The translations under genes and the position numbers were made by a program. A stretch of 64,000 nucleotides of DNA from Nemertoderma westbladi (Eukaryota > Xenacoelomorpha > Nemertodermatida > Nemertodermatidae): assembly GCA_032718475.1 (NCBI GenBank), contig JAUCBJ010004753.1, forward strand, positions 30,778 through 94,777, read 5' to 3'. Positions within the stretch are counted from its first letter, which is position 1, and each line of letters begins with the position of its first letter. Positions 1-13,800 of this stretch are shown here, in pieces. The notes beneath the pieces were generated by a model that saw nothing but the letters and a program-made list of their open reading frames with translations, was not told the origin of the DNA and did no database searches.

Positions 1-1320
1 CCTGCTTACCCATCTATTAATCAGCCATGCATAGTGCCGAGTCATTCCTGCTTACCCATCTATTAATTAGTCAGACATAGTTCCGGGTCATTCCTGCTTA
101 CCCATCTATTAATTAGTCAGACATAGTTCCGGGTCATTCCTGCTTACCCATCTATTAATTAGTCAGACATAGTGCCGAATCATTCCTGCTTACCCATCTA
201 TTAATCAGCCAGACATAGTGCCGAGTCATTCCTGCTTACCCATCTATTAATTAGTCAGACATAGTGCCGAATCATTCCTGCTTACCCATCTATTAATTAG
301 TCAGACATAGTGCCGAATCATTCCTGCTTACCCATCTATTAATCAGCCAGACATAGTGCCGAGTCATTCCTGCTTACCCATCTATTAATCAGCCATGCAT
401 AGTGCCGAGTCATTCCTGCTTACCCATCTATTAATTAGTCAGACATAGTGCCGAATCATTCCTGCTTACCCATCTATTAATTAGTCAGACATAGTGCCGA
501 ATCATTCCTGCTTACCCATCTATTAATTAGTCAGACATAGTGCCGAATCATTCCTGCTTACCCATCTATTAATTAGTCAGACATAGTGCCGAATCATTCC
601 TGCTTACCCATCTATTAATTAGTCAGACATAGTGCCGAATCATTCCTGCTTACCCATCTATTAATCAGCCATGCATAGTGCCGAGTCATTCCTGCTTACC
701 CATCTATTAATTAGTCAGACATAGTGCCGAATCATTCCTGCTTACCCATCTATTAATTAGTCAGACATAGTGCCGAATCATTCCTGCTTACCCATCTATT
801 AATTAGTCAGACATAGTGCCGAATCATTCCTGCTTACCCATCTATTAATTAGTCAGACATAGTGCCGAATCATTCCTGCTTACCCATCTATTAATTAGTC
901 AGACATAGTGCCGAATCATTCCTGCTTACCCATCTATTAATTAGTCAGACATAGTGCCGAATCATTCCTGCTTACCCATCTATTAATCAGCCATGCATAG
1001 TGCCGAGTCATTCCTGCTTACCCATCTATTAATTAGTCAGACATAGTGCCGAATCATTCCTGCTTACCCATCTATTAATCAGCCAGACATAGTGCCGAGT
1101 CATTCCTGCTTACCCATCTATTAATCAGCCATGCATAGTGCCGAGTCATTCCTGCTTACCCATCTATTAATTAGTCAGACATAGTGCCGAGTCATTCCTG
1201 CTTACCCATCTATTAATTAGCCATGCATAGTGCCGAGTCATTCCTGCTTACCCATCTATTAATCAGCCAGACATAGTGCCGAATCATTCCTGCTTACCCA
1301 TCTATTAATTAGTCAGACAT

Positions 1321-1620
1321 AGTTCCGGGTCATTCCTGCTTACCCATCTATTAATTAGTCAGACATAGTTCCGGGTCATTCCTGCTTACCCATCTATTAA
1401 TTAGTCAGACATAGTGCCGAGTCATTCCTGCCTCGTCATCTATTAATCAGCCAGACATAGTGCCGAATCATTCCTGCCTCGTCATCTATTAATCAGCCAG
1501 ACATAGTGCCGAATCATTCCTGCCTCGTCATCTATTAATCAGCCAGACATAGTGCCGAATCATTCCTGCCTCGTCATCTATTAATCAGCCAGACCTAGTG
1601 CCGAGTCATTCCTTCTTACC
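1321..1620. repeat. Higher-order module: TTCCGGG pair, then CTCGT run, then CCTTCTT unit (copy 1)
   Basis: Two units with TTCCGGG at positions 35–41 are followed by a GCCGAG unit. Four CTCGT units follow (positions 6–10), the last carrying GACCTAG, and then a rare unit beginning CCTTCTT at 1611. The same ordered set of rare variants returns near 26080–26470 and 32930–33323, with six CTCGT units. The CTCGT-to-CCTTCTT part alone returns at 27790, 34741 and 35935. After CCTTCTT the order of unit types also continues in parallel for roughly 500 bp at 1611, 26462 and 33315. This marks a block that has been copied as a whole. Confidence 0.85.
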
Positions 1621-2109
1621 CATCTATTAATCAGCCATGCATAGTGCCGAGTCATTCCTGCTTACCCATCTATTAATTAGTCAGACATAGTGCCGAATCA
1701 TTCCTGCTTACCCATCTATTAATCAGCCAGACATAGTGCCGAGTCATTCCTGCTTACCCATCTATTAATCAGCCAGACATAGTGCCGAATCATTCCTCCT
1801 TACCCATATATTAATCAGCCAGACATAGTGCCGAATCATTCCTGCTTACCCATCTATTAATCAGCCAGACATAGTGCCGAATCATTCCTGCCTACCCATC
1901 TATTAATCAGCCAGACATAGTGCCGAATCATTCCTCCTTACCCATCTATTAATCAGCCAGACATAGTGCCGAATCATTCCTGCCTACCCATCTATTAATC
2001 AGCCAGACATAGTGCCGAATCATTCCTGCTTACCCATCTATTAATCAGCCAGACATAGTGCCGAATCATTCCTGCCTACCCATCTATTAATCAGCCAGAC
2101 ATAGTGCCG

Positions 2110-2880
2110 AATCATTCCTCCTTACCCATATATTAATCAGCCAGACATAGTGCCGAATCATTCCTGCTTACCCATCTATTAATTAGTCAGACATAGTGCC
2201 GAATCATTCCTGCTTACCCATCTATTAATTAGTCAGACATAGTGCCGAATCATTCCTGCTTACCCATCTATTAATTAGTCAGACATAGTGCCGAGTCATT
2301 CCTGCTTACCCATCTATTAATTAGTCAGACATAGTGCCGAATCATTCCTGCTTACCCATCTATTAATTAGTCAGACATAGTGCCGAATCATTCCTGCTTA
2401 CCCATCTATTAATTAGTCAGACATATTGCCGAATCATTCCTGCTTACCCATCTATTAATTAGTCAGACATAGTGCCGAGTCATTCCTGCTTACCCATCTA
2501 TTAATTAGTCAGACATAGTGCCGAGTCATTCCTGCTTACCCATCTATTAATTAGTCAGACATAGTGCCGAGTCATTCCTGCTTACCCATCTATTAATTAG
2601 TCAGACATAGTGCCGAATCATTCCTGCTTACCCATCTATTAATTAGTCAGACATAGTGCCGAATCATTCCTGCTTACCCATCTATTAATTAGTCAGACAT
2701 AGTGCCGAATCATTCCTGCTTACCCATCTATTAATTAGTCAGACATAGTGCCGAGTCATTCCTGCTTACCCATCTATTAATTAGTCAGACATAGTGCCGA
2801 ATCATTCCTGCCTACCCATCTATTAATCAGCCAGACATAGTGCCGAATCATTCCTGCCTACCCATCTATTAATCAGCCAG
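2110..2880. repeat. Higher-order module with 14-unit GAA/GAG pattern and ATATT marker (copy 1)
   Basis: Starting after an ATATATT unit, fourteen consecutive TTAGTCAGAC units end in the pattern a-a-g-a-a-a-g-g-g-a-a-a-g-a (a = GAATC, g = GAGTC). The sixth unit carries a G-to-T change giving ACATATTG at 2421. The pattern is followed by CCTGCCTACCC units. The same series occurs at about 6945–7715, 28525–29300 and 36665–37450. The distance from 2421 to the matching base at 7253 is 4832 bp, which is 105 units plus the two 47-bp units that lie between. Confidence 0.88.
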
Positions 2881-5800
2881 ACATAGTGCCGAATCATTCC
2901 TCCTTACCCATCTATTAATCAGCCAGACATAGTGCCGAGTCATTCCTGCTTACCCATCTATTAATCAGCCAGACATAGTGCCGAATCATTCCTGCCTACC
3001 CATCTATTAATCAGCCAGACATAGTGCCGAATCATTCCTGCCTTACCCATCTATTAATCAGCCAGACATAGTGCCGAATCATTCCTGCTTACCCATCTAT
3101 TAATTAGTCAGACATAGTGCCGAATCATTCCTGCTTACCCATCTATTAATTAGTCAGACATAGTGCCGAATCATTCCTGCTTACCCATCTATTAATTAGT
3201 CAGACATAGTGCCGAATCATTCCTGCTTACCCATCTATTAATTAGTCAGACATAGTGCCGAATCATTCCTGCTTACCCATCTATTAATTAGTCAGACATA
3301 GTGCCGAGTCATTCCTGCTTACCCATCTATTAATTAGTCAGACATAGTGCCGAATCATTCCTGCTTACCCATCTATTAATCAGCCAGACATAGTGCCGAA
3401 TCATTCCTGCCTACCCATCTATTAATCAGCCAGACATAGTGCCGAATCATTCCTGCCTACCCATCTATTAATCAGCCAGACATAGTGCCGAATCATTCCT
3501 CCTTACCCATATATTAATCAGCCAGACATAGTGCCGAATCATTCCTGCTTACCCATCTATTAATCAGCCAGACATAGTGCCGAATCATTCCTGCCTACCC
3601 ATCTATTAATCAGCCAGACATAGTGCCGAATCATTCCTCCTTACCCATATATTAATCAGCCAGACATAGTGCCGAATCATTCCTGCTTACCCATCTATTA
3701 ATTAGTCAGACATAGTGCCGAATCATTCCTGCTTACCCATCTATTAATTAGTCAGACATAGTGCCGAATCATTCCTGCTTACCCATCTATTAATTAGTCA
3801 GACATAGTGCCGAATCATTCCTGCTTACCCATCTATTAATTAGTCAGACATAGTGCCGAATCATTCCTGCTTACCCATCTATTAATTAGTCAGACATAGT
3901 GCCGAGTCATTCCTGCTTACCCATCTATTAATTAGTCAGACATAGTGCCGAATCATTCCTGCTTACCCATCTATTAATCAGCCAGACATAGTGCCGAATC
4001 ATTCCTGCCTACCCATCTATTAATCAGCCAGACATAGTGCCGAATCATTCCTCCTTACCCATCTATTAATCAGCCAGACATAGTGCCGAATCATTCCTCC
4101 TTACCCATATATTAATCAGCCAGACATAGTGCCGAATCATTCCTGCTTACCCATCTATTAATTAGTCAGACATAGTGCCGAATCATTCCTGCTTACCCAT
4201 CTATTAATTAGTCAGACATAGTGCCGAGTCATTCCTGCTTACCCATCTATTAATTAGTCAGACATAGTGCCGAATCATTCCTGCTTACCCATCTATTAAT
4301 CAGCCATGCATAGTGCCGAGTCATTCCTGCTTACCCATCTATTAATCAGCCAGACATAGTGCCGAGTCATTCCTGCTTACCCATCTATTAATTAGTCAGA
4401 CATAGTGCCGAGTCATTCCTGCTTACCCATCTATTAATTAGTCAGACATAGTGCCGAATCATTCCTGCTTACCCATCTATTAATCAGCCATGACATAGTG
4501 CCGAGTCATTCCTGCTTACCCATCTATTAATCAGCCAGACATAGTGCCGAGTCATTCCTGCTTACCCATCTATTAATTAGTCAGACATAGTGCCGAATCA
4601 TTCCTCCTTACCCATCTATTAATCAGCCAGACATAGTGCCGAATCATTCCTGCTTACCCATCTATTAATTAGTCAGACATAGTGCCGAATCATTCCTCCT
4701 TACCCATATATTAATCAGCCAGACATAGTGCCGAATCATTCCTGCTTACCCATCTATTAATTAGTCAGACATAGTGCCGAATCATTCCTCCTTACCCATA
4801 TATTAATCAGCCAGACATAGTGCCGAATCATTCCTGCTTACCCATCTATTAATTAGTCAGACATAGTGCCGAATCATTCCTGCTTACCCATCTATTAATC
4901 AGCCATGCATAGTGCCGAGTCATTCCTGCTTACCCATCTATTAATCAGCCAGACATAGTGCCGAGTCATTCCTCCTTACCCATCTATTAATCAGCCAGAC
5001 ATAGTGCCGAATCATTCCTGCTTACCCATCTATTAATTAGTCAGACATAGTGCCGAATCATTCCTCCTTACCCATCTATTAATCAGCCAGACATAGTGCC
5101 GAATCATTCCTGCTTACCCATCTATTAATTAGTCAGACATAGTGCCGAATCATTCCTCCTTACCCATATATTAATCAGCCAGACATAGTGCCGAATCATT
5201 CCTGCTTACCCATCTATTAATTAGTCAGACATAGTGCCGAATCATTCCTGCTTACCCATCTATTAATCAGCCATGCATAGTGCCGAGTCATTCCTGCTTA
5301 CCCATCTATTAATCAGCCAGACATAGTGCCGAGTCATTCCTCCTTACCCATCTATTAATCAGCCAGACATAGTGCCGAATCATTCCTGCTTACCCATCTA
5401 TTAATTAGCCAGACATAGTGCCGAATCATTCCTGCTTACCCATCTATTAATTAGTCAGACATAGTGCCGAATCATTCCTCCTTACCCATATATTAATCAG
5501 CCAGACATAGTGCCGAATCATTCCTGCTTACCCATCTATTAATTAGTCAGACATAGTGCCGAATCATTCCTGCTTACCCATCTATTAATCAGCCATGCAT
5601 AGTGCCGAGTCATTCCTGCTTACCCATCTATTAATCAGCCAGACATAGTGCCGAGTCATTCCTGCTTACCCATCTATTAATCAGCCATGCATAGTGCCGA
5701 GTCATTCCTGCTTACCCATCTATTAATTAGTCAGACATAGTGCCGAATCATTCCTGCTTACCCATCTATTAATCAGCCAGACATAGTGCCGAGTCATTCC

Positions 5801-6944
5801 TGCTTACCCATCTATTAATCAGCCATGCATAGTGCCGAGTCATTCCTGCTTACCCATCTATTAATCAGCCAGACCTAGTGCCGAGTCATTCCTTCTTACC
5901 CATCTATTAATCAGCCATGCATAGTGCCGAGTCATTCCTGCTTACCCATCTATTAATTAGTCAGACATAGTGCCGAATCATTCCTCCTTACCCATATATT
6001 AATCAGCCAGACATAGTGCCGAATCATTCCTGCTTACCCATCTATTAATCAGCCAGACATAGTGCCGAATCATTCCTGCTTACCCATCTATTAATCAGCC
6101 AGACATAGTGCCGAGTCATTCCTGCCTACCCATCTATTAATCAGCCAGACATAGTGCCGAATCATTCCTCCTTACCCATCTATTAATCAGCCAGACATAG
6201 TGCCGAATCATTCCTGCCTACCCATCTATTAATCAGCCAGACATAGTGCCGAATCATTCCTGCTTACCCATCTATTAATCAGCCAGACATAGTGCCGAAT
6301 CATTCCTGCCTACCCATCTATTAATCAGCCAGACATAGTGCCGAATCATTCCTCCTTACCCATCTATTAATCAGCCAGACATAGTGCCGAATCATTCCTG
6401 CTTACCCATCTATTAATTAGTCAGACATAGTGCCGAATCATTCCTCCTTACCCATCTATTAATCAGCCAGACATAGTGCCGAATCATTCCTGCTTACCCA
6501 TCTATTAATCAGCCAGACATAGTGCCGAATCATTCCTGCTTACCCATCTATTAATCAGCCAGACATAGTGCCGAATCATTCCTCCTTACCCATCTATTAA
6601 TTAGTCAGACATAGTGCCGAATCATTCCTCCTTACCCATATATTAATCAGCCAGACATAGTGCCGAATCATTCCTGCTTACCCATCTATTAATCAGCCAG
6701 ACATAGTGCCGAATCATTCCTGCCTACCCATCTATTAATCAGCCAGACATAGTGCCGAATCATTCCTCCTTACCCATCTATTAATCAGCCAGACATAGTG
6801 CCGAATCATTCCTGCCTACCCATCTATTAATCAGCCAGACATAGTGCCGAATCATTCCTGCTTACCCATCTATTAATCAGCCAGACATAGTGCCGAATCA
6901 TTCCTGCCTACCCATCTATTAATCAGCCAGACATAGTGCCGAAT

Positions 6945-7715
6945 CATTCCTCCTTACCCATATATTAATCAGCCAGACATAGTGCCGAATCATTCCTGCT
7001 TACCCATCTATTAATTAGTCAGACATAGTGCCGAATCATTCCTGCTTACCCATCTATTAATTAGTCAGACATAGTGCCGAATCATTCCTGCTTACCCATC
7101 TATTAATTAGTCAGACATAGTGCCGAGTCATTCCTGCTTACCCATCTATTAATTAGTCAGACATAGTGCCGAATCATTCCTGCTTACCCATCTATTAATT
7201 AGTCAGACATAGTGCCGAATCATTCCTGCTTACCCATCTATTAATTAGTCAGACATATTGCCGAATCATTCCTGCTTACCCATCTATTAATTAGTCAGAC
7301 ATAGTGCCGAGTCATTCCTGCTTACCCATCTATTAATTAGTCAGACATAGTGCCGAGTCATTCCTGCTTACCCATCTATTAATTAGTCAGACATAGTGCC
7401 GAGTCATTCCTGCTTACCCATCTATTAATTAGTCAGACATAGTGCCGAATCATTCCTGCTTACCCATCTATTAATTAGTCAGACATAGTGCCGAATCATT
7501 CCTGCTTACCCATCTATTAATTAGTCAGACATAGTGCCGAATCATTCCTGCTTACCCATCTATTAATTAGTCAGACATAGTGCCGAGTCATTCCTGCTTA
7601 CCCATCTATTAATTAGTCAGACATAGTGCCGAATCATTCCTGCCTACCCATCTATTAATCAGCCAGACATAGTGCCGAATCATTCCTGCCTACCCATCTA
7701 TTAATCAGCCAGACA
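6945..7715. repeat. Higher-order module with ATATT marker (copy 2)
   Basis: Second copy of the 14-unit pattern described at 2110–2880, with the same derived ACATATTG (7253) in the sixth unit. Beyond the pattern the two copies begin to differ: an ATATATT unit at about 7740 replaces the ATCTATT unit at 2910, and the 47-bp unit near 3042 has no counterpart. The resemblance is therefore block-wise and not an exact recent duplication throughout. Confidence 0.86.
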
Positions 7716-10700
7716 TAGTGCCGAATCATTCCTCCTTACCCATATATTAATCAGCCAGACATAGTGCCGAATCATTCCTGCTTACCCATCTATTAATCAG
7801 CCAGACATAGTGCCGAATCATTCCTGCCTACCCATCTATTAATCAGCCAGACATAGTGCCGAATCATTCCTCCTTACCCATATATTAATCAGCCAGACAT
7901 AGTGCCGAATCATTCCTGCTTACCCATCTATTAATTAGTCAGACATAGTGCCGAATCATTCCTGCTTACCCATCTATTAATTAGTCAGACATAGTGCCGA
8001 ATCATTCCTGCTTACCCATCTATTAATTAGTCAGACATAGTGCCGAATCATTCCTGCTTACCCATCTATTAATTAGTCAGACATAGTGCCGAATCATTCC
8101 TGCTTACCCATCTATTAATTAGTCAGACATAGTGCCGAGTCATTCCTGCTTACCCATCTATTAATTAGTCAGACATAGTGCCGAATCATTCCTGCTTACC
8201 CATCTATTAATCAGCCAGACATAGTGCCGAATCATTCCTGCCTACCCATCTATTAATCAGCCAGACATAGTGCCGAATCATTCCTCCTTACCCATCTATT
8301 AATCAGCCAGACATAGTGCCGAATCATTCCTGCTTACCCATCTATTAATTAGTCAGACATAGTGCCGAATCATTCCTGCTTACCCATCTATTAATTAGTC
8401 AGACATAGTGCCGAATCATTCCTGCTTACCCATCTATTAATCAGCCAGACATAGTGCCGAATCATTCCTCCTTACCCATCTATTAATCAGCCAGACATAG
8501 TGCCGAATCATTCCTCCTTACCCATATATTAATCAGCCAGACATAGTGCCGAATCATTCCTGCTTACCCATCTATTAATTAGTCAGACATAGTGCCGAAT
8601 CATTCCTGCTTACCCATCTATTAATCAGCCATGCATAGTGCCGAGTCATTCCTGCTTACCCATCTATTAATCAGCCAGACATAGTGCCGAGTCATTCCTG
8701 CTTACCCATCTATTAATTAGTCAGACATAGTGCCGAGTCATTCCTGCTTACCCATCTATTAATTAGTCAGACATAGTGCCGAATCATTCCTGCTTACCCA
8801 TCTATTAATCAGCCATGCATAGTGCCGAGTCATTCCTGCTTACCCATCTATTAATCAGCCAGACATAGTGCCGAGTCATTCCTGCTTACCCATCTATTAA
8901 TTAGTCAGACATAGTGCCGAGTCATTCCTGCTTACCCATCTATTAATTAGTCAGACATAGTGCCGAATCATTCCTCCTTACCCATATATTAATCAGCCAG
9001 ACATAGTGCCGAATCATTCCTGCTTACCCATCTATTAATCAGCCAGACATAGTGCCGAATCATTCCTCCTTACCCATCTATTAATCAGCCAGACATAGTG
9101 CCGAATCATTCCTGCTTACCCATCTATTAATTAGTCAGACATAGTGCCGAATCATTCCTGCTTACCCATCTATTAATCAGCCATGCATAGTGCCGAGTCA
9201 TTCCTGCTTACCCATCTATTAATCAGCCAGACATAGTGCCGAGTCATTCCTGCTTACCCATCTATTAATCAGCCAGACATAGTGCCGAGTCATTCCTGCT
9301 TACCCATCTATTAATTAGTCAGACATAGTGCCGAATCATTCCTGCTTACCCATCTATTAATTAGTCAGACATAGTGCCGAATCATTCCTGCTTACCCATC
9401 TATTAATTAGTCAGACATAGTGCCGAATCATTCCTGCTTACCCATCTATTAATCAGCCATGCATAGTGCCGAGTCATTCCTGCTTACCCATCTATTAATT
9501 AGCCAGACATAGTGCCTTGTCATTCCTGCTTACCCATCTATTAATCAGCCAGACATAGTGCCGAATCATTCCTGCTTACCCATCTATTAATTAGTCAGAC
9601 ATAGTGCCGAATCATTCCTCCTTACCCATATATTAATCAGCCAGACATAGTGCCGAATCATTCCTGCTTACCCATCTATTAATTAGTCAGACATAGTGCC
9701 GAGTCATTCCTGCTTACCCATCTATTAATTAGTCAGACATAGTGCCGAATCATTCCTGCTTACCCATCTATTAATCAGCCAGACATAGTGCCGAATCATT
9801 CCTGCTTACCCATCTATTAATCAGTCAGACATAGTGCCGAATCATTCCTGCTTACCCATCTATTAATCAGCCATGCATAGTGCCGAGTCATTCCTGCTTA
9901 CCCATCTATTAATCAGCCAGACATAGTGCCGAATCATTCCTCCTTACCCATCTATTAATCAGCCATGCATAGTGCCGAGTCATTCCTGCTTACCCATCTA
10001 TTAATCAGCCAGACATAGTGCCGAATCATTCCTGCTTACCCATCTATTAATTAGCCAGACATAGTGCCGAGTCATTCCTGCTTACCCATCTATTAATTAG
10101 TCAGACATAGTGCCGAATCATTCCTGCTTACCCATCTATTAATCAGCCAGACATAGTGCCGAATCATTCCTGCTTACCCATCTATTAATCAGTCAGACAT
10201 AGTGCCGAATCATTCCTGCTTACCCATCTATTAATCAGCCATGACATAGTGCCGAATCATTCCTGCTTACCCATCTATTAATTAGTCAGACATAGTGCCG
10301 AATCATTCCTGCTTACCCATCTATTAATTAGTCAGACATAGTGCCGAATCATTCCTGCTTACCCATCTATTAATCAGCCAGACATAGTGCCGAATCATTC
10401 CTGCTTACCCATCTATTAATCAGTCAGACATAGTGCCGAATCATTCCTGCTTACCCATCTATTAATCAGCCATGCATAGTGCCGAGTCATTCCTGCTTAC
10501 CCATCTATTAATCAGCCAGACATAGTGCCGAATCATTCCTGCTTACCCATCTATTAATCAGCCAGACATAGTGCCGAATCATTCCTGCTTACCCATCTAT
10601 TAATTAGTCAGACATAGTGCCGAATCATTCCTGCTTACCCATCTATTAATTAGCCAGACATAGTGCCGATCATTCCTGCTTACCCATCTATTAATTAGCC

Positions 10701-10835
10701 AGACATAGTGCCGAATCATTCCTGCTTACCCATCTATTAATCAGCCATGCATAGTGCCGAGTCATTCCTGCTTACCCATCTATTAATCAGCCAGACATAG
10801 TGCCGAATCATTCCTGCTTACCCATCTATTAATCA

Positions 10836-13800
10836 GCCCAGACATAGTGCCGAATCATTCCTGCTTACCCATCTATTAATCAGCCAGACATAGTGCCGAG
10901 TCATTCCTGCTTACCCATCTATTAATTAGTCAGACATAGTGCCGAATCATTCCTGCCTACGCCATCTATTAATCAGCCAGACATAGTGCCGAATCATTCC
11001 TGCTTACCCATCTATTAATCAGCCAGACATAGTGCCGAATCATTCCTGCTTACCCATCTATTAATCAGCCAGACATAGTGCCGAGTCATTCCTGCTTACC
11101 CATCTATTAATTAGTCAGACATAGTGCCGAATCATTCCTGCTTACCCATCTATTAATTAGTCAGACATAGTGCCGAATCATTCCTGCTTACCCATCTATT
11201 AATCAGCCATGCATAGTGCCGAATCATTCCTGCTTACCCATCTATTAATCAGCCATGCATAGTGCCGAGTCATTCCTGCTTACCCATCTATTAATTAGTC
11301 AGACATAGTGCCGAGTCATTCCTGCTTACCCATCTATTAATCAGCCAGACATAGTGCCGAATCATTCCTGCTTACCCATCTATTAATTAGTCAGACATAG
11401 TGCCGAGTCATTCCTGCTTACCCATCTATTAATTAGCCAGACATAGTGCCTTGTCATTCCTGCTTACCCATCTATTAATCAGCCATGCATAGTGCCGAGT
11501 CATTCCTGCTTACCCATCTATTAATTAGCCAGACATAGTGCCTTGTCATTCCTGCTTACCCATCTATTAATCAGCCAGACATAGTGCCGAATCATTCCTG
11601 CTTACCCATCTATTAATTAGTCAGACATAGTGCCGAATCATTCCTCCTTACCCATATATTAATCAGCCAGACATAGTGCCGAATCATTCCTGCTTACCCA
11701 TCTATTAATTAGTCAGACATAGTGCCGAGTCATTCCTGCTTACCCATCTATTAATTAGTCAGACATAGTGCCGAATCATTCCTGCTTACCCATCTATTAA
11801 TTAGTCAGACATAGTGCCGAATCATTCCTGCTTACCCATCTATTAATCAGCCATGCATAGTGCCGAGTCATTCCTGCTTACCCATCTATTAATCAGCCCA
11901 GACATAGTGCCGAATCATTCCTGCTTACCCATCTATTAATCAGCCAGACATAGTGCCGAGTCATTCCTGCTTACCCATCTATTAATTAGTCAGACATAGT
12001 GCCGAATCATTCCTGCTTACCCATCTATTAATTAGTCAGACATAGTGCCGAATCATTCCTGCTTACCCATCTATTAATTAGTCAGACATAGTGCCGAATC
12101 ATTCCTGCTTACCCATCTATTAATCAGCCATGCATAGTGCCGAGTCATTCCTGCTTACCCATCTATTAATTAGTCAGACATAGTGCCGAATCATTCCTGC
12201 TTACCCATCTATTAATCAGCCAGACATAGTGCCGAATCATTCCTGCTTACCCATCTATTAATCAGCCATGCATAGTGCCGAGTCATTCCTGCTTACCCAT
12301 CTATTAATTAGCCAGACATAGTGCCGAATCATTCCTGCTTACCCATCTATTAATCAGCCATGCATAGTGCCGAGTCATTCCTGCTTACCCATCTATTAAT
12401 TAGCCAGACATAGTGCCGAGTCATTCCTGCTTACCCATCTATTAATTAGTCAGACATAGTGCCGAATCATTCCTGCTTACCCATCTATTAATCAGCCATG
12501 CATAGTGCCGAGTCATTCCTGCTTACCCATCTATTAATTAGCCAGACATAGTGCCGAATCATTCCTGCTTACCCATCTATTAATCAGCCAGACATAGTGC
12601 CGAATCATTCCTGCTTACCCATCTATTAATCAGCCATGCATAGTGCCGAGTCATTCCTGCTTACCCATCTATTAATTAGTCAGACATAGTGCCGAATCAT
12701 TCCTGCTTACCCATCTATTAATCAGCCATGCATAGTGCCGAGTCATTCCTGCTTACCCATCTATTAATTAGCCAGACATAGTGCCGAATCATTCCTGCTT
12801 ACCCATCTATTAATCAGCCAGACATAGTGCCGAATCATTCCTGCTTACCCATCTATTAATTAGTCAGACATAGTGCCGAGTCATTCCTGCTTACCCATCT
12901 ATTAATCAGCCAGACATAGTTCCGGGTCATTCCTGCTTACCCATCTATTAATTAGCCAGACATAGTGCCGAATCATTCCTGCTTACCCATCTATTAATCA
13001 GCCAGACATAGTGCCGAATCATTCCTGCTTACCCATCTATTAATTAGTCAGACATAGTGCCGAGTCATTCCTGCTTACCCATCTATTAATCAGCCAGACA
13101 TAGTTCCGGGTCATTCCTGCTTACCCATCTATTAATCAGCCAGACATAGTGCCGAATCATTCCTGCTTACCCATCTATTAATCAGCCATGCATAGTGCCG
13201 AGTCATTCCTGCTTACCCATCTATTAATCAGCCAGACATAGTTCCGGGTCATTCCTGCTTACCCATCTATTAATTAGTCAGACATAGTGCCGAATCATTC
13301 CTGCTTACCCATCTATTAATCAGCCATGCATAGTGCCGAATCATTCCTGCTTACCCATCTATTAATCAGCCAGACATAGTGCCGAATCATTCCTGCTTAC
13401 CCATCTATTAATCAGCCAGACATAGTGCCGAATCATTCCTGCTTACCCATCTATTAATTAGTCAGACATAGTGCCGAATCATTCCTGCTTACCCATCTAT
13501 TAATCAGCCAGACATAGTGCCGAGTCATTCCTGCTTACCCATCTATTAATTAGTCAGACATAGTGCCGAATCATTCCTGCTTACCCATCTATTAATTAGT
13601 CAGACATAGTTCCGAATCATTCCTGCTTACCCATCTATTAATCAGCCAGACATAGTGCCGAGTCATTCCTCCTTACCCATCTATTAATCAGCCATGCATA
13701 GTGCCGAGTCATTCCTGCTTACCCATCTATTAATCAGCCAGACATAGTGCCGAATCATTCCTGCTTACCCATCTATTAATCAGCCAGACATAGTGCCGAG

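Larger units (their letters stand above)
1800..10000. repeat. Satellite subdomain rich in CCTCC/ATATATT and CCTAC units
   Basis: Units beginning CCTCCTTACCC, often with C-to-A at position 14 (CATATATT), and units beginning CCTGCCTACCC are frequent here. They are common again in roughly 26640–29460 and 33480–38510, and scarce elsewhere (for example absent or nearly so from 20.8 to 25.4 kb). Position 14 A is almost always found together with position 4 C; a unit near 21306–21320 is an exception. The boundaries given are approximate, as domains of unit types grade into one another. Confidence 0.7.
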